64,000 nucleotides of DNA from positions 96,581,435-96,645,434 of the forward strand of contig NC_058338.1 in assembly GCF_905475395.1 (NCBI RefSeq), written 5' to 3'. Shown here one piece after another: positions 31,119-54,300 of the stretch (position 1 is the stretch's first letter; each line of letters starts with the position of its first letter). The position numbers and the translations under genes are program-made. The DNA comes from Chrysoperla carnea (lineage: Eukaryota; Arthropoda; Insecta; Neuroptera; Chrysopidae). The notes below the pieces were generated by a model that was not told the origin of the DNA, ran no database searches, and saw only the letters and a list, made by a program, of their open reading frames with translations.

Positions 31119-31837
31119 TGTTGTATAACCCATAGACAATAGGACTCATTTTACTAAATAATAACTAAGCAAAATATTATATTATCAGTTAATTATTATA
31201 TGTCCACACATAAGTATTAAATAATTATTTCTTTCAAGGTCACACGTATGACAATAAAATTATTATTAAAAATAAAAGTTATCTAAAATGTAATTCCAAG
31301 AATATGCATAAAAGGTCAGTAATTAATTAAGTTATCAAAATTCAATTCACAGAAATAGCCAAACTTTAGGACAACAGGATGTTGATAATAGTTATTACCA
31401 AACAAAATTAAGAACAAAGGAAACCTTTGTCTAAAAACACTATAAATAACAACATCCAACAAGCCAAAAATCATTCTTTGTTCAACTCTTAGTCTGACGT
31501 TAAGTTACGTTTAGTTCAAGTATTGATTCAATTGTTAAATCCTCAAAGTGTTCGATATACATATTATTTTTGTTACTAAAATTATTATTGTAAATAATAT
31601 TCAAAATAACAAAATTCATCAAATTAAAATTTATTCAAAGTCTTATAATTTTCATCGACTTATTAAAAGTGAAATAACTAAATCTACAACGAACACCAAA
31701 ATCATTATTAATTCTACCCATGAAGAAAACTATCATACGATCTACGTATAACGAAAAACAACATCAAGTGAAAGAATCATCTATTATTGACTTAGAGTCG
31801 CTTGATGTCAATTATCGAGTGTAAACAATTCATTGAC
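31119..31837 (+). repeat. Gypsy-A LTR, second copy
   Basis: About 719 bp, TGTTGTATAACCC to ATTCATTGAC; aligns with 30036-30914 through its length apart from insertions in the first copy. Confidence 0.75.
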
Positions 31838-31918
31838 TGGTGACAGCGAAAGTTTTACAACGCAAGAACCAAAAACCCTTTTGGTATATTTGGATCATCT
31901 TCGGGATATATCAATCTA
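31838..31918 (+). mobile_element. Second gypsy-A leader fragment
   Basis: TGGTGACAGCGAAAG followed by AGAACCAAAAACCC and GGGATATATCA, matching the leader after the first LTR. Homology stops near 31918. Confidence 0.65.
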
Positions 31919-32251
31919 ACTACACTAAAAACAGTTTTAAATGTAAAACAAAAGAGTTTAGTTATTTGACTAGAAATTTGATATAAATACTAAAGTGTAC
32001 GTAGCTTTAAAACTCATTATTAAGAACTATAAAACAGTGATATTTCAAATCTCATCCATTCTTCGTGTTAGAAGCTTTTGAGATTCTCTCACCACTTGTT
32101 ACAATATCACACCGTAGCTTTATTTGCTTCATTATTAATCTCTGCCACCAAAATCATCCTTGTGCCATTTCTGTTGTATTTAATAATTTTTACTTAGGAA
32201 TGTTTGAGTTATTTTCCAGGTATAATCACTTCATTAAACTTTATTTTAGAG
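31919..32251. other. Unassigned spacer between gypsy-A array and Z4
   Basis: No gene or recognised repeat. A short plus-strand frame at 32065-32292 overlaps the antisense of the Z4 last exon and has no family features. Confidence 0.4.
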
Positions 32252-35200
32252 TTATTCAAGCACTTCTGAATGAGTTTTCATATGACTGTTAAGTATAAAT
32301 TTTTGATTAAACTTTTTTCCACATTTAGTACAAGTAAACGGTTTTTCTCCTGTATGCGTTCGTAGATGCATTCTTAGTTTATAACTTTTAATAAATGCTT
32401 TATTACAGTACTGACAAACGTGATTTAATTCTCCTAAAATTAAAAAACAAAAATTTTAATAGAATTCCTTTTATTATATAACTATCAACTAACAGAATCA
32501 CTTATTTCGAACTATGGAGGGTAGAAATAAGGAGAATCATCTTAAATGGAGGTTTAAATAAAAAAGTTTCCAGCAGAAAAAAGCAAATAGCAGTTCTAAA
32601 ATTGACCAGAATGGCGCTTGTGTAGCAAAAAGTTTTTGATATGAACTTCTCTATCGTTTTTTAACAACTAGCTTAGATTTTTATCTTACTCTTATTAATT
32701 TGTATTTGATGTGAACTTCTCTATCCTTCTCTAGCAACTTATTAGAAAACAAGTGAAAACAAACAATTGACTGAGTTAATTGTTGAAATACCATGTATAG
32801 GCAGTGTTGATAACATCACATTTCACATACATACATATCTGACATATTTAACTGATATTCTCATATAATGCGCAAGTGTTGATGCGCAATCGTTTGTTTT
32901 TTTTGACGTCATGTAAATAACAAAAGATATTCACTTTGATATTCCTATATTAATACATACTATAAAATTTGTACCTAATTAACGCCCTCGTGGGTAAACA
33001 GTGATGTTTACAAAAAAATGTTTCAAACAAAAGTTGTTTATTTTTTTGTAAGGAACATTTTTTACATTTAAACTTTTATTCTATCTCTAACGGTTTACAA
33101 GATGGGTACTACGGACCCATGACCCAATTGACCCATGTTGCTCATTTACGAACTTGACCTCACTTTTTACGTCCTAAGCACGCTGTAAAAATTTCAGCTT
33201 GATATCTCTTTTCGTTTTTGAGTAATCGTGACCACAGACGGACGGACGGACAACCGGAAATGGATTAATTAGGTGATTTTATGAACACCTATACCAATTT
33301 TTTTTTTGTAGCATCAATATTTTTAGGCGTTACAAACTTGGGACTAAACTTATAATACTATGTATATTTCATATATACATGGTATAAAAACATGGTGGAG
33401 AAATAATATATAGGTTAATTAAGTTAATACATTAGAATTTGTGAGCACTTCATTTGAATGTTTACATTTGCATTCACGAATATTGGGAATAAACATTCTC
33501 ATTTGCCAATGTACAAATTTCAACATTCGTCCCATCACTAACTAATATATATATATTTATATATATGACTGTGGTAAAAGCCAAGTAAATACCATAAAAT
33601 AATTGGAAAATACTGCGTAGTTTCGATATATTTATTTAAATACGGTTTCAATACGACATAAATGTAAGATATAGAAATGATTCCGCTAGGATATGAATTT
33701 TACCTGTATGAATTTTTTCATGTTCACGTAAATAATCTTTTCTTTTAAATTCTTTATTACAAATATCACAAGAATGTTTTTTGCTATCTAGATGTTGAAT
33801 ACGTCTGTGATATTCTAATTGATCTTTACTTTTAAATTTATTTTTACAAACATCACATTCAAATTTTCTTTCGTTTGAATGTGCTGTGTAATGCCTTTGT
33901 AATCCAGAAATGCATTTAAATCTTGCATCTAAAACCAAATTTTAATTCCAATTGATTGTAGTTCTTATTTTATCGTAAATTTTAATCTGTAAGATTGTTA
34001 TGAAATAATACTATTTAATGGCTAACTTTCCAAAAATTTACAGTCAACTTCATATAATAAGAAAAGTATAGCCAGTCAGGTTAACAAGTTCAAATTGGCG
34101 AAATATAGAAATAATAATCATAAAAATATGTGTGATAGGTAGTTGGATTCGAAATGATGTCTAGAAAATTGTGCCAGAACCATTTTTCAGTACATAAAAA
34201 ATTGCGAAAGTTATAAACAATTAAAGGTGAAGAAAAAAAGGTATTTCGTTTTTCGACAATCACTACTTCTTTTTAATAGATAGAGTGATTCAAGAGGAAG
34301 GTTTTTATGTATAATACATCCATATTATAGTAGAGTAAGGGGTTGAAAAGGGGGTTGAAAGGGATATGCTTCAAAAAATAAAAAAGTTGTGCATCGATTA
34401 AGCTCAAATATTGACACGATATACAACCAGCTTCAAAGATCTATTGTTTTTATCTACTTTTAACCTTCGGAGGGTAGAAAGCTGTAGCGAGAAAGTGGGA
34501 AGGAATTATCGAATATTTACAAATATACCTAAGTGGGGTATCAAATAAAAGAGCATGACGTGTACATTACAAAACTGTTATCCCACGCAAGGAAATGTGG
34601 AGGGAGTGCAAGTGGGGATGTTGCCCAGCAAAGCGGGTAGTTCATAGCTAGTATTTCATAAAATATTAATATTTAAGAAATTTAAAAAAAAAAAGGTTTT
34701 TTAAAGAAGGGGAAATTTCCCACTTCCGAAAGTCTATCTCGATTATTTATAATTTTTATTTAACGCTGAAAATAAGTCTTATTGCGTCAATTTTAGATTG
34801 TTTTTATATTATTCAAAAACGAGTCCCTGGTGGAAAAAATATTTGAAGAAAGAATAAAAAATTCTGAAAAAGTCTTAGGATCTTTGAATTTCTCAACGTT
34901 TTCGGACTTGTCTAATTCAGAGTTATTCAGAGTTCTTAATACTTTTTTAAAGTTTCTAAGACTTTTTCAGAGTTTCCTAAGACTTATTAAGACTTCCACC
35001 AGGGGTATCTCATACTAAAATTTTTTTTTTTCATATTAAGTATTAATTAAAAAATTTGAATCTATTACGGTGTATTCTGAACACTTTAAAGAATTTATTA
35101 TCGTTGGAAATTTATTTAAAGTTAATTTTTCAAATTTTTAAATTAATATTTAATACTTAATAAAAATTATTGTATGAGATACTCGTTTTTGACAATATAA

Positions 35201-38200
35201 AAACAATCTAAAAATTAAAATGAAAATGAATAAAAAAGACCTATTTTCAGCCTTAAATTAAATTAAATTTAAATTATATATTTTATTGGAAATTTCCCCC
35301 TCTTTAAGAATCTTTTTTTAAATTTCTTAAATAAAAATATTTCATGAAATATTGGCGAAAAACCAAATACCTTTTTTTCTTCGGTACAAAAGCAATAGCT
35401 CTATTTCCTGCGGATTTTCGCTCTATTTCATGAGGAAATTCGCTCTATTTTCTTCGGAAATAAAAAGACAAAAATTTTCTTCAAATTAAAATGTAAAAAA
35501 TTTGATTATTTAAAGTTGGCAGCAGATATTTTGTTCTATAAATTTTGTATGGGACTAAGTGAGAGGGGCAATAGCACCCTCATGGAGTTTCATAACAACC
35601 CTTAAATTAAAAATAAATATTTACCACATTGAGTACAGTGATATGGTCTCTCTCCTGTATGAGTTCGTACATGAATAATGTAATTCGTACTAATGGCAAA
35701 CGCTTTTCCACAATATGTACATAAATAACGTTTATCGTGAGTCTAAAACAAATTAAAAGTTTATAAGCTATACATTTCTTATCACTAGTCGATATAAAAT
35801 ATATAAATCTGGACTCGAACCCATAACCTCTTATATATCGTCCAAGTATTTTCCTTCTTCTAAGCTAATAGATTATGGTAAATATGAAAAATATTTTTAT
35901 TATACAGTGTGTTGCATTTAAGATAAATACACTCTTATATTTTCGTTATTTAAAGGAATATGGGTCACATTTTTTAAGATACTTCCCAAAATAATAATTT
36001 TAAACACAACCTACTACAAATGGCAAATGGGGCCGATTCTTAAAATTTTGTCTAGCACCAGAGATGGTTAGAGATATCGAAAAAATATTATTAGAAAAAG
36101 TTGGTTAGAATATTTTTTTATATCCATATTCCGATTTTCTTGACAAAATTCGAATTTTTAATTTTTTCATTATTTTGGTATGATAAAATTTCAAATCGAT
36201 ATTCCTATAAATAACGAAAGATTACAACTGATTCGGTTTAATCAAAATTGTATATATTTTTCTTTAAGATCTAGTTTTAGGGACGGATTATCCGTCCAAT
36301 TTAGGTTAATTGTAGAAATCAATGATTTTTTATATAAGATTTTTCCATTTAAGAAACGATGTACAATGTTTATATATTTCGATGTATTTATAGACCTTTT
36401 CCACATTTTTTTTTAAATGAAAGTAAATGTCTTAATAAATGGGCCAATTTCTTATTCTCCGATTATTTTTAGAGCCATATGACCGAGGAAACAAACAATG
36501 AAAATCATTAAAATTCAAATTGGTGAAAACGATCCGGAAACTCACGAACTTATACCAATGGAGGCTGTGACGTCGATTAATAAGAATTACATATTTTCAA
36601 ACACTGTTTTGACATAGTTTGTATTATTGTTTATTGATAACTCGTTTATTTTCAATTTTACACGAAAAATGGTTAGTATCAAAATTATTTGAAATTTAAT
36701 TTCCTACAAATTTGGTTCTTATCAATTTTTCCTAGGATAGATATTTTTCGATTTAGACCCGAAAAAAAGTGTAAAATTAAAAATAAACGAGTTATGCAAC
36801 AAACAAATATTCACGACCACCTTTTTTCGGGTCTAAATCGAAAAATATCGATCCTAGGAAAAAATTGATAAGAAATAAAACTGTACGAAATTGAATTTCA
36901 AATAACTTGGGAAATTATCATTTTTCGTATAAAATTAAAAATAAACGAGTTACGCAACAAACAAGAATTCACGACCACTTTTTTCGGGTCTAAATCGAAA
37001 AATATCGATCCTAGAAAAAATTGATATGAACCAAAATTGTAGGATATTGAATTTCAAATAAAATCAAATTTGATACTGACCATTTTTCGTGTAAAATTGA
37101 AAATAAACGATTTATTCAATAAATAAAAATGCAAACTATGTCAAAACAGTGTTTGAAAATATGTAATTACAATAACTAATTGGCATCACAGGCTACTAGC
37201 CAATAAAAAACGTTTTAAATTATTTCAAATATCGTGACTTTTTAACAATTTTTTTCGTAGTTTTTTTATTGTTAAAAATGCGTAATTTTCTAGTTACAGG
37301 TTCTACTCGACCTATATTTTCATTAAAAAATTAAAAAAAAGCATTTCAATTTTTCATGAAAAAGGTCTATTTTGTAGGTAAACTTAGGCTAGGAACTATA
37401 GATTCTAGGACGTATTGTAATTCAACATTGTAAACTGACGATATTAATAAATAATTTTCAACTTCAACTGTCTTCATCTTAAATGCGACACACTGTAGAA
37501 ACGATTCGTAAATCGTAACCATCCAACTAATTTAAAGAGCTCTTTAAATATATTGTATCAATATTGTTATACTTACTCTTTTTATGTGAAGATTACAAGC
37601 TTGTACACTTTTACATGTTTTGCCACATACGTTACACGTTGTGTGTCCCAGTATATGAACTCTTAAACTAGTTTTACATCCACAATCTTTTTTGCATATT
37701 TTACAACGAACCATTTCCGGTGAATGTCGCTTCACATTTTTTATCATTTCAAAAGTTTTATCACAATACATACATTTTACTATTTTGGAATGTGATAATT
37801 TAAAATGTTTATAAAATTCTACTTTTAATTTAAATACTTTTTCACATTCTGTGCATTTATAATTTTGTACCGTACTGCTATCATTTAATTCTTTATTTAT
37901 ATTTTTATTTAATTCTTCCTTAACAGAAATTAATTCTTTTTTAATAACTTCATTTGGAGATGATTCTCGTGAATTATGAAAATTAAATGAAACATCTTCA
38001 TCCTTAAAATCATCATCTTCTTCAATTGAAACTTCTACTTTTATATTTGGTTGCGTGCTTGAGATAATTTCTTCTAATAATTTTTCAGTTGATAAATATT
38101 GAATTTTAAATTTATAAGATTGTTCTAAATATTTTAAACATTCCAAGCAGATATTTTTTGGTAATAAATCATCAGTGGATATCTACGAAATTATACAACT

Positions 38201-38512
38201 TAACTTAATAATTAAAAGTTTCAAATTTTAAAATTAGACAAAATAGTTAAAACTAATAACAATTGACGTCATGGAGAACTATCTATTTCTAATCGTTTTA
38301 ATTTGTATAAAATGTAAACAAAGTAAACTGATATATTTGTAACGTACATGTACTGAAGCACATTCTTCTAACATTTCTCTGTATGTTTTTATTGTGTTTA
38401 TTAAATTTGGAAGTAAAGAACTTTCAAACATTGAAATCATGTTTTCTTTTTTGCCCAAACAAATTCTACAAACATATTCGAAATCATTCACCCCAATAAC
38501 TTTATCATCCAT
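32252..38512 (-). CDS. Z4: ZAD-C2H2 zinc finger gene, five coding exons, 431 aa
   Basis: Exons by eye (minus strand): 38512-38348, 38182-37577, 35742-35625, 33928-33704, 32433-32252 (stop TAA 32254-32252). Donors and acceptors are GT/AG, intron phases 0,0,1,1, and the spliced length is 1,296 nt with no stop. The ZAD domain (CRIC in exon 1, CLEC in exon 2) usually drives dimerisation. An acidic linker with NIKVEV and IKKEL (SUMO-type motifs) follows, then ten finger units, the second lacking its last ligand. Fingers 4 and 6 are split across exon junctions. It differs from the others by two extra residues in exon 1 (INTIKT). The start MDDKVIG matches its paralogs; an in-frame ATG upstream at 38545 was not chosen. 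Probable nuclear DNA-binding regulator; target unknown. Confidence 0.9.
32434..33703 (-). other. Intron 4 of Z4 (1.27 kb)
   Basis: Non-coding. Contains an interspersed repeat at about 33070-33400 (ACGGACGGACGGACAACC and TTTTTGAGTAATCGTGA) that recurs inverted at 41310-41590 in Z3 intron 4. Confidence 0.6.
34260..34651 (+). mobile_element. Non-autonomous Helitron
   Basis: 392 bp, begins TC, ends GCTAG, lies between A (34259) and T (34652). A GC hairpin CCCAGCAAAGCGGG sits about 10 bp before the end. A related repeat at 48225-48260 shows the uninterrupted sequence (CGCCAATATTTCAT), which is the pre-insertion state. Its 3' part (from about 34460) matches the second Helitron at 52471-52955 closely. 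Confidence 0.75.
34825..35004. mobile_element. MITE family 1, copy a
   Basis: About 180 bp with inverted ends CCCTGGTGG / CCACCAGGG and the internal TCTAATTCAGAGTTATTCAGAG seen in the two other copies. TA follows on the right; the left TA is degraded. Confidence 0.7.
35743..37576 (-). other. Intron 2 of Z4 (1.83 kb)
   Basis: Mostly one TIR element (35905-37495); about 240 bp remain without it, including a tRNA-like stretch at about 35806-35876. Confidence 0.65.
35905..37495. mobile_element. TIR element, TA target duplication, in Z4 intron 2
   Basis: 1.59 kb with ends CAGTGTGTTGCATTTAAG and the complement of CTTAAATGCGACACACTG, flanked by TA on both sides (35903-35904, 37496-37497). Inside are a 158-bp-period direct repeat (36773-36870 and 36931-37028) and an inverted copy of the same unit (about 36640-36772). 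No transposase seen. A fragment of the same family lies at about 53330-53482. Confidence 0.75.
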
Positions 38513-40710
38513 CGTTATAAACAATTTCTTTAAATTTGTAAACAAGAATGGTTGTTTAACCCATATGAATATAAAACCGCTTCACTAATGTAGAAACTTT
38601 CTAATAAAAAATATTTTTTCCATTGAAATTTGAGATTTTCCTTTATTAAATCGTTTTATTCAATGCTTTCATTATAAAAAAATGTCTTACTGTAATTTCA
38701 ACAAATTTTCTAATTGGTTAACATGAAAAAAAAAATCGTAAAGAAAAACACATTTTATTTTTATGAATTATTTACATTTTATTCTAACATTTAAAATATA
38801 TATTAAAAAAAAAAAACATAACTTTAATTTGAAAAGTCAATCATTTGAAAGTAAATAAAAACTATTAAAAGGAATAGTGATTTGAGTAACACCCCTGGTG
38901 GAAATATTTTCTACCAATAGTCTAATTTAGTCTTACAGTGTTCTGAAAAACAATTCTAGAAGAAACAGTAAGTCTAAAAAAGTCTGAAACAGTTTGAAAA
39001 AGTTTGAAAAGATCGTAGGTTTTATCATATATATACATGATTTTATTTTATACTTCTCGTAAGAAATATAAAAACTTGCCAGGAAATTATTAGGTAGAGA
39101 GAGTTTTTCTGAATTATTTATTCGCTTTGAAGAGAAACCAGATAAGATATAGTTCATAATATATATAAACATGACGCCTCTGACCTGAAATACTTCATGT
39201 GCGAATAACCATACATTTAATATAAACTAATATTGAGTACATAAAGGACTATAATGCTCAAATTTTGACAAAAAAGTTAAGCGCAATTACATTTTCGAAA
39301 TTATGGTTCTTAAAGTTCTCAATATTAGTTTATACTAGAGTGGTACCCACCCGCTTCGCTGGGTTTAAAAGTAAAGATTGATAAAGATTGCTCTCACTTA
39401 TCCCTTTTCTATAACACTCGAAATAATGGTAAGGGTTGTTTTACGCAGGTAAAATATATGTATGGTTTTCTATTTTTTTAAATGTATAGATGGCCGTGAA
39501 ATATTTTATATTGACTATTTTTACAGAAATCTGTAATTTATGACATTGTCAAATGACTACTTTTACTGAAATCTGTAATTTATGGTAATGTCAAATGTCA
39601 AATTAAATTAAATTTTTTTATTTTTTTCAAATATATCTTTATAAATTATAGTTCAGGTGTTATTCTGATGCTATATTGCTGTACAGATTCATTAAAAACC
39701 ATTCGCTAGTTTAAGCGTGAAAGCGAAATTAAATATGTTATTCCTCGCACATGAGGTATGTTGAAGTCATGTATATATTTCAACAAATATTATTATCAAT
39801 TAATTAAAATTATTTACTAATTTAATGAAAATATAAATAGAATTAATTGAATTTGTAATAGGATTTTGGTAGTACATACTAATAAATAGAATTTATATAA
39901 AATTAAAATTTGTTTATTTATTTTAAATTTTCTACTAGCATCGCTATTTGGAATCGACATATGTGGCGCTGTCTAGTGTTTAATAATTTAAATAAAACAT
40001 TTTCATTAAGATTGGATTTGTCAGAAGTTAAATGACTTTGTATATATTATATGACTGTAGTTCATATATTTATGAAACAAATAAACAGTCACTCTGGTTT
40101 CTCTTCAGAGCGAATAACTACGTCAAAGAAACTCTAAATAATTTCCTGGCAAGTTTTTATATTTCTTAGAGAAGTATTTAATATGATAAAACCTAGAGGA
40201 ATTAATTTTTCGAAAATCTGAAATGTTTTAAATTTTACTAATTAATTCTGAAAAGTCTTACTCTTACTTTAGCTTAAATATTCACGAAATTTCTGATTAA
40301 TTCTGAAAAAATCTTCTAGAAAAGTCCAAAAACTCAAAATAAAAGTAAGTAAAAATGCAGTCTTCAAACTGATTAATAAGTTTACATAGATCTTTTCATA
40401 CTTTTCAGAATGTTTCAGAAATTTTTAGACTTACTCAAATTCTTCTATTATTGTTTTTCAGAACACTACAAGGCTAAATTGGACTTTTGGCAGAAAATAT
40501 TTCCACCAGGGATTATCCAAAAATTCCTGAGGAAATGAATCACCGATTCTCTTGATACAACACTATTTTCATTTAATTAATTGAATTCGCCCTTTAGTTG
40601 CATCTCCTGTCTTTAATTGACTTCAGGCGTATCTACATGGAATCTCTATTGTATTTATACTTTCCAGATATAATCATAAAGGAAATTTTAAAGATATATA
40701 CATATTAAAG
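38513..40710. other. Spacer between Z3 and Z4 (2.2 kb)
   Basis: No gene. Mostly occupied by the TIR element 38893-40511. The ~380 bp at the left (38513-38892) is AT-rich upstream sequence of Z4 with no clear promoter element. Confidence 0.6.
38893..40511. mobile_element. Foldback TIR element, family 2, copy a
   Basis: Ends CCCTGGTGGAAATATTTTCT and the matching complement CAGAAAATATTTCCACCAGGG. Arms of several hundred bp share AAATATAAAAACTTGCC and CTTTGAAGAGAAACC. The interior holds a Helitron-like 3' end on the minus strand (CTAG near 39336, hairpin CCCAGCGAAGCGGG) and an interspersed repeat at about 39800-39982 that recurs inverted at 61650-61790. Confidence 0.7.
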
Positions 40711-50975
<10,265 letters not shown>

Positions 50976-51386
50976 CTTAACTAAATTGATGCGATTATTT
51001 ACATCACAGATCAATTTCTTTATCAAAGTGTTTCTTCAATTAAATCATGTGAACTTAAAATAAAATAATAAAATAAAAATTATCTAAAATACTAATTTTA
51101 TGAAATATTTCTTTTAATAAAAAATGTTTCTTCATATACTACATCGAAAATGATAGATATATGTATAAAGAAAATATATAGAAAATTTATTTTATTTTTT
51201 CGAATTATTTACACAAAATTTTATCACAAAATTCAAAATAAATCTAAATTTCAATACGTTCGAATGAAAAACTGTTGACGTGATTCACTCTATGTAAACT
51301 ACAACTCCAAAAAAATGTAACACCAAATGTTGCAATGCTCAGCAGTGGTATACTTTCGTACTTTTGAACTATACATAATTTAAAAT
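50976..51386. other. Spacer between Z2 and Z3 (411 bp)
   Basis: AT-rich, no gene or named repeat. It must contain the Z3 promoter and 5' UTR and the Z2 3' UTR, but no clear signal stands out. Confidence 0.4.
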
Positions 51387-54300
51387 TTACTCAGGCACTT
51401 CAAAATGAGTTTTCATATGACTGTTAAGTACATGTTTCTGACCAAACTTTTTTCCACATTTACTACAAGTAAATGGTTTTTCTCCTGTATGAATTCGCAG
51501 ATGCACTTTTAAATTATAACTTTTGCCAAATGCTTTGTTACAGTATGTACAAATATAATTTCGTTCATCTAAAATGACAAATTTTGTATAGAATTCTTTC
51601 CAAAAAACCAAAAAACAAAACTATATTATTTTTCTATATTTAATAATTGGATTTTAATACTAAGAAAGACTCTATCTAGCGATAGAAAAATGAACTATAG
51701 TTTGCAACGCCCATAGATAAATACGGAGCTCGATTTAGCTATTTAGCCGCTCCAGGCAAAAATAATATTTGCCGCCCTTTCACTTATACCATATACAGAG
51801 TGTCAAGTATAAGTTGACATATGCTTGAAACTCGATAAATAAATTTTATCGAAGAAAATGCTTTAAACGAAAAGATCACGTTTAATGCCTGCGTAAGATG
51901 TGCGCCTATACACTCAATATTTTTCGCTTGAAGCTTTTTTATGATAAAAGTTTTTGTTGAGTTTCAAGCATATTTCAATTTAAAATAAACATCCTGTATA
52001 CAGAGTATATGTATTATATGTACAGTTTCGCTTAAATACATAGATTCCAATGATGTTTTTAAGTGTTTTACTTTATAAATTAAAAATAATTTTTCCATAT
52101 AATTCCAGTTTTCGGAATAGCCCGATTTTTATTTAGTTCTAATTATCGAGATTACTGTATATCAAATTTAGGAATTTGTCGCCTCACATTTTTGCCGCTC
52201 CGGGCGGTTGCCCGGCTCGCCCTCTCCCCTCTGTATCGGGCCATAAAACATACGTACATACCATACACGTATAAAAGAGTACAGCACATTAAAATTTATA
52301 ATAACTTTTACTTTTTGAATCAATGAAAAAATCGGTTGAGTTGTTTAAGTATGGTTTACATTTTTTTTACTCGTGGCGCTCATATCTTAGCGTTAAAATC
52401 TAATATTAAGGTAATTTAGCAGTCGAAGTCACACCATTTTAATCAAATCAGCAATAATTTTTCTTTTCAATCTATATATATATAGGAGACTTTCTATAGA
52501 TATAGATAGTCACTCATCACGATATCTCTGGAACTATAAGACCTAGAGACTTGAAATTTGGCAGGAATATTCCTTTTGCCAAGTAGAGGTCAGCTAAGAA
52601 GGGATTTTACGAAATTCCACCCACAAGGGGGGTTGCGGGGGTGTTCATGAATAAAAAATTCATATTTTTCAATTATGATTTTTAATAGTTCAAAACTTGG
52701 TCAGAATGTTTTAAATTACATTTAGAAATTTTTTTAACCTTCGGAGGGTAGAAAGGTGTAGCGAGTAAGTGGGAAGGAAATATCGAATATTTACAAATAT
52801 ACCTAAGTGGGGTATCAAATAAAAGAGCATGACGTGTACATTACAAAACTGTTATCCAACGCAAGGAAATGTGGAGGGAGGGGTGCAAGTGGGGATGTTG
52901 CCCAGCAAAGCGGGTATATTTTACGCCACGCAAAGCGGGCGGGTAACAGCTAGTATATTATATAATTTTTTCAAATTATGTGTTTATTATTTATAATAGT
53001 AATTTTTAAGTAAAAACCTAATAGCAATTTTTAAAGAATTTAAAAAAAAAAGTTCATTCTTAATAATTCTTAATATTTCGACTTAGCGAAAAAATTGCTT
53101 AGAATATTTTTTTATACCCATAGACCGATTTTTATGACAAAAATTGCATTTTTAATTTTAACATTATTTTGGTCCACACACATAAGTTTATTGAAATATT
53201 TGATTACATAACAATATTAAATTATCAATTTGTCCAGTTTTTATATTTCATAGCACACTCTAGTTTTAAAAATAAAACTTGTAAAGTCTTTGCTAAGTCA
53301 AAAAATTAAGAATCGGTCCTATTTGTCAATTTGTAGTAGACTGAGTTTAAAGTTCAGATTTCGGTTAGATATATTAAAAAATGTAACCCATCACTCTGTT
53401 TGTACGTGCAAAATTTCAAATCGATATTCTTATAAATAACGAAAATATGAGGGTGTTTTCATTTTAAATGCGACACACTGTCTATCTCCCTAAATATGTC
53501 TTTTGATACAAAAACAAAGACAAATGCCAAGTTCAAAAATGTATATACCTTATATTTTAACATACCACTAGAGAGAGGAGTAAAAATTTGTATCTATGCT
53601 ATATTAACTCTGAATAACTTTTCTGGAAGAATCCGAAATTTGGAAATTACTCTGACTTATACGTCAAATTAAAAGTTGTTCCGAGTTTATAAGACTTTTT
53701 CAAACTTTTTAAGAAAAAGTAAAAATTTGAGAACTCTCATTCGGACTTATTTTTCAGTTTTCACAGAGAAATTTTTCTACAAGAGAACTATGTATGATAT
53801 TTTGAATAAATTTTTTCTAAATAGTTGTTAACTATGACCTTCGATACAGCTATATTACCTTAATTTTAGGATTTTTTAGGGTTCTATATCTTCCTTAACA
53901 CTTTATCAGTGTTAGTAAATGTTTAAAGATGAAGTTCACGCGCGGCTAATGACCAAAAATAAACAAATAACCGAAAATTAATTTTTTCGTTTGTAAAAAT
54001 ATTTAAAAATCTTTAAATAAAAAATTTTAAAGCGAGACACAAAAAACTTACTTCTCATTAGGTATTATATTACCATTCGCAAACTTACAGAAAATAGAAT
54101 AAGAATAATTCGCAAGCGTTAAGTAGTAAAACATTATATTAATATTACCTTTATGAATGACTTGGTGACGACGTAAATTTTTTTTTGTTTTAAATTTTTT
54201 ATCACAAATATCACAAGAATAATCTTCTCCTTCTGCATGCGTAAGTTCATGCTTTTTTAAGTCCTCTTTACGTTTATATTTATTTTTACATATTCCACAT

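Larger units (their letters stand above)
33929..35624 (-). other. Intron 3 of Z4 (1.7 kb), nested repeats
   Basis: Holds a diverged copy of the TIR element seen at 47595-49071 (left part from about 34072), a Helitron (34260-34651), an inverted repeat with arms about 34660-34823 and 35165-35345, and a MITE inside it (34825-35004). Confidence 0.65.

Noticed and set aside
35806-35876. A functional tRNA gene
   Set aside because: The box spacing is loose and no clover-leaf pairing could be drawn; kept only as a finding.
36773-37028. CRISPR-like array
   Set aside because: Two long direct copies plus an inverted one inside a TIR element; no short regular repeats, and the DNA is eukaryotic.
38512-38545. 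Upstream in-frame ATG of Z4
   Set aside because: The other paralogs start at the equivalent of 38512 (MxxKVIG); the extra residues are not conserved.
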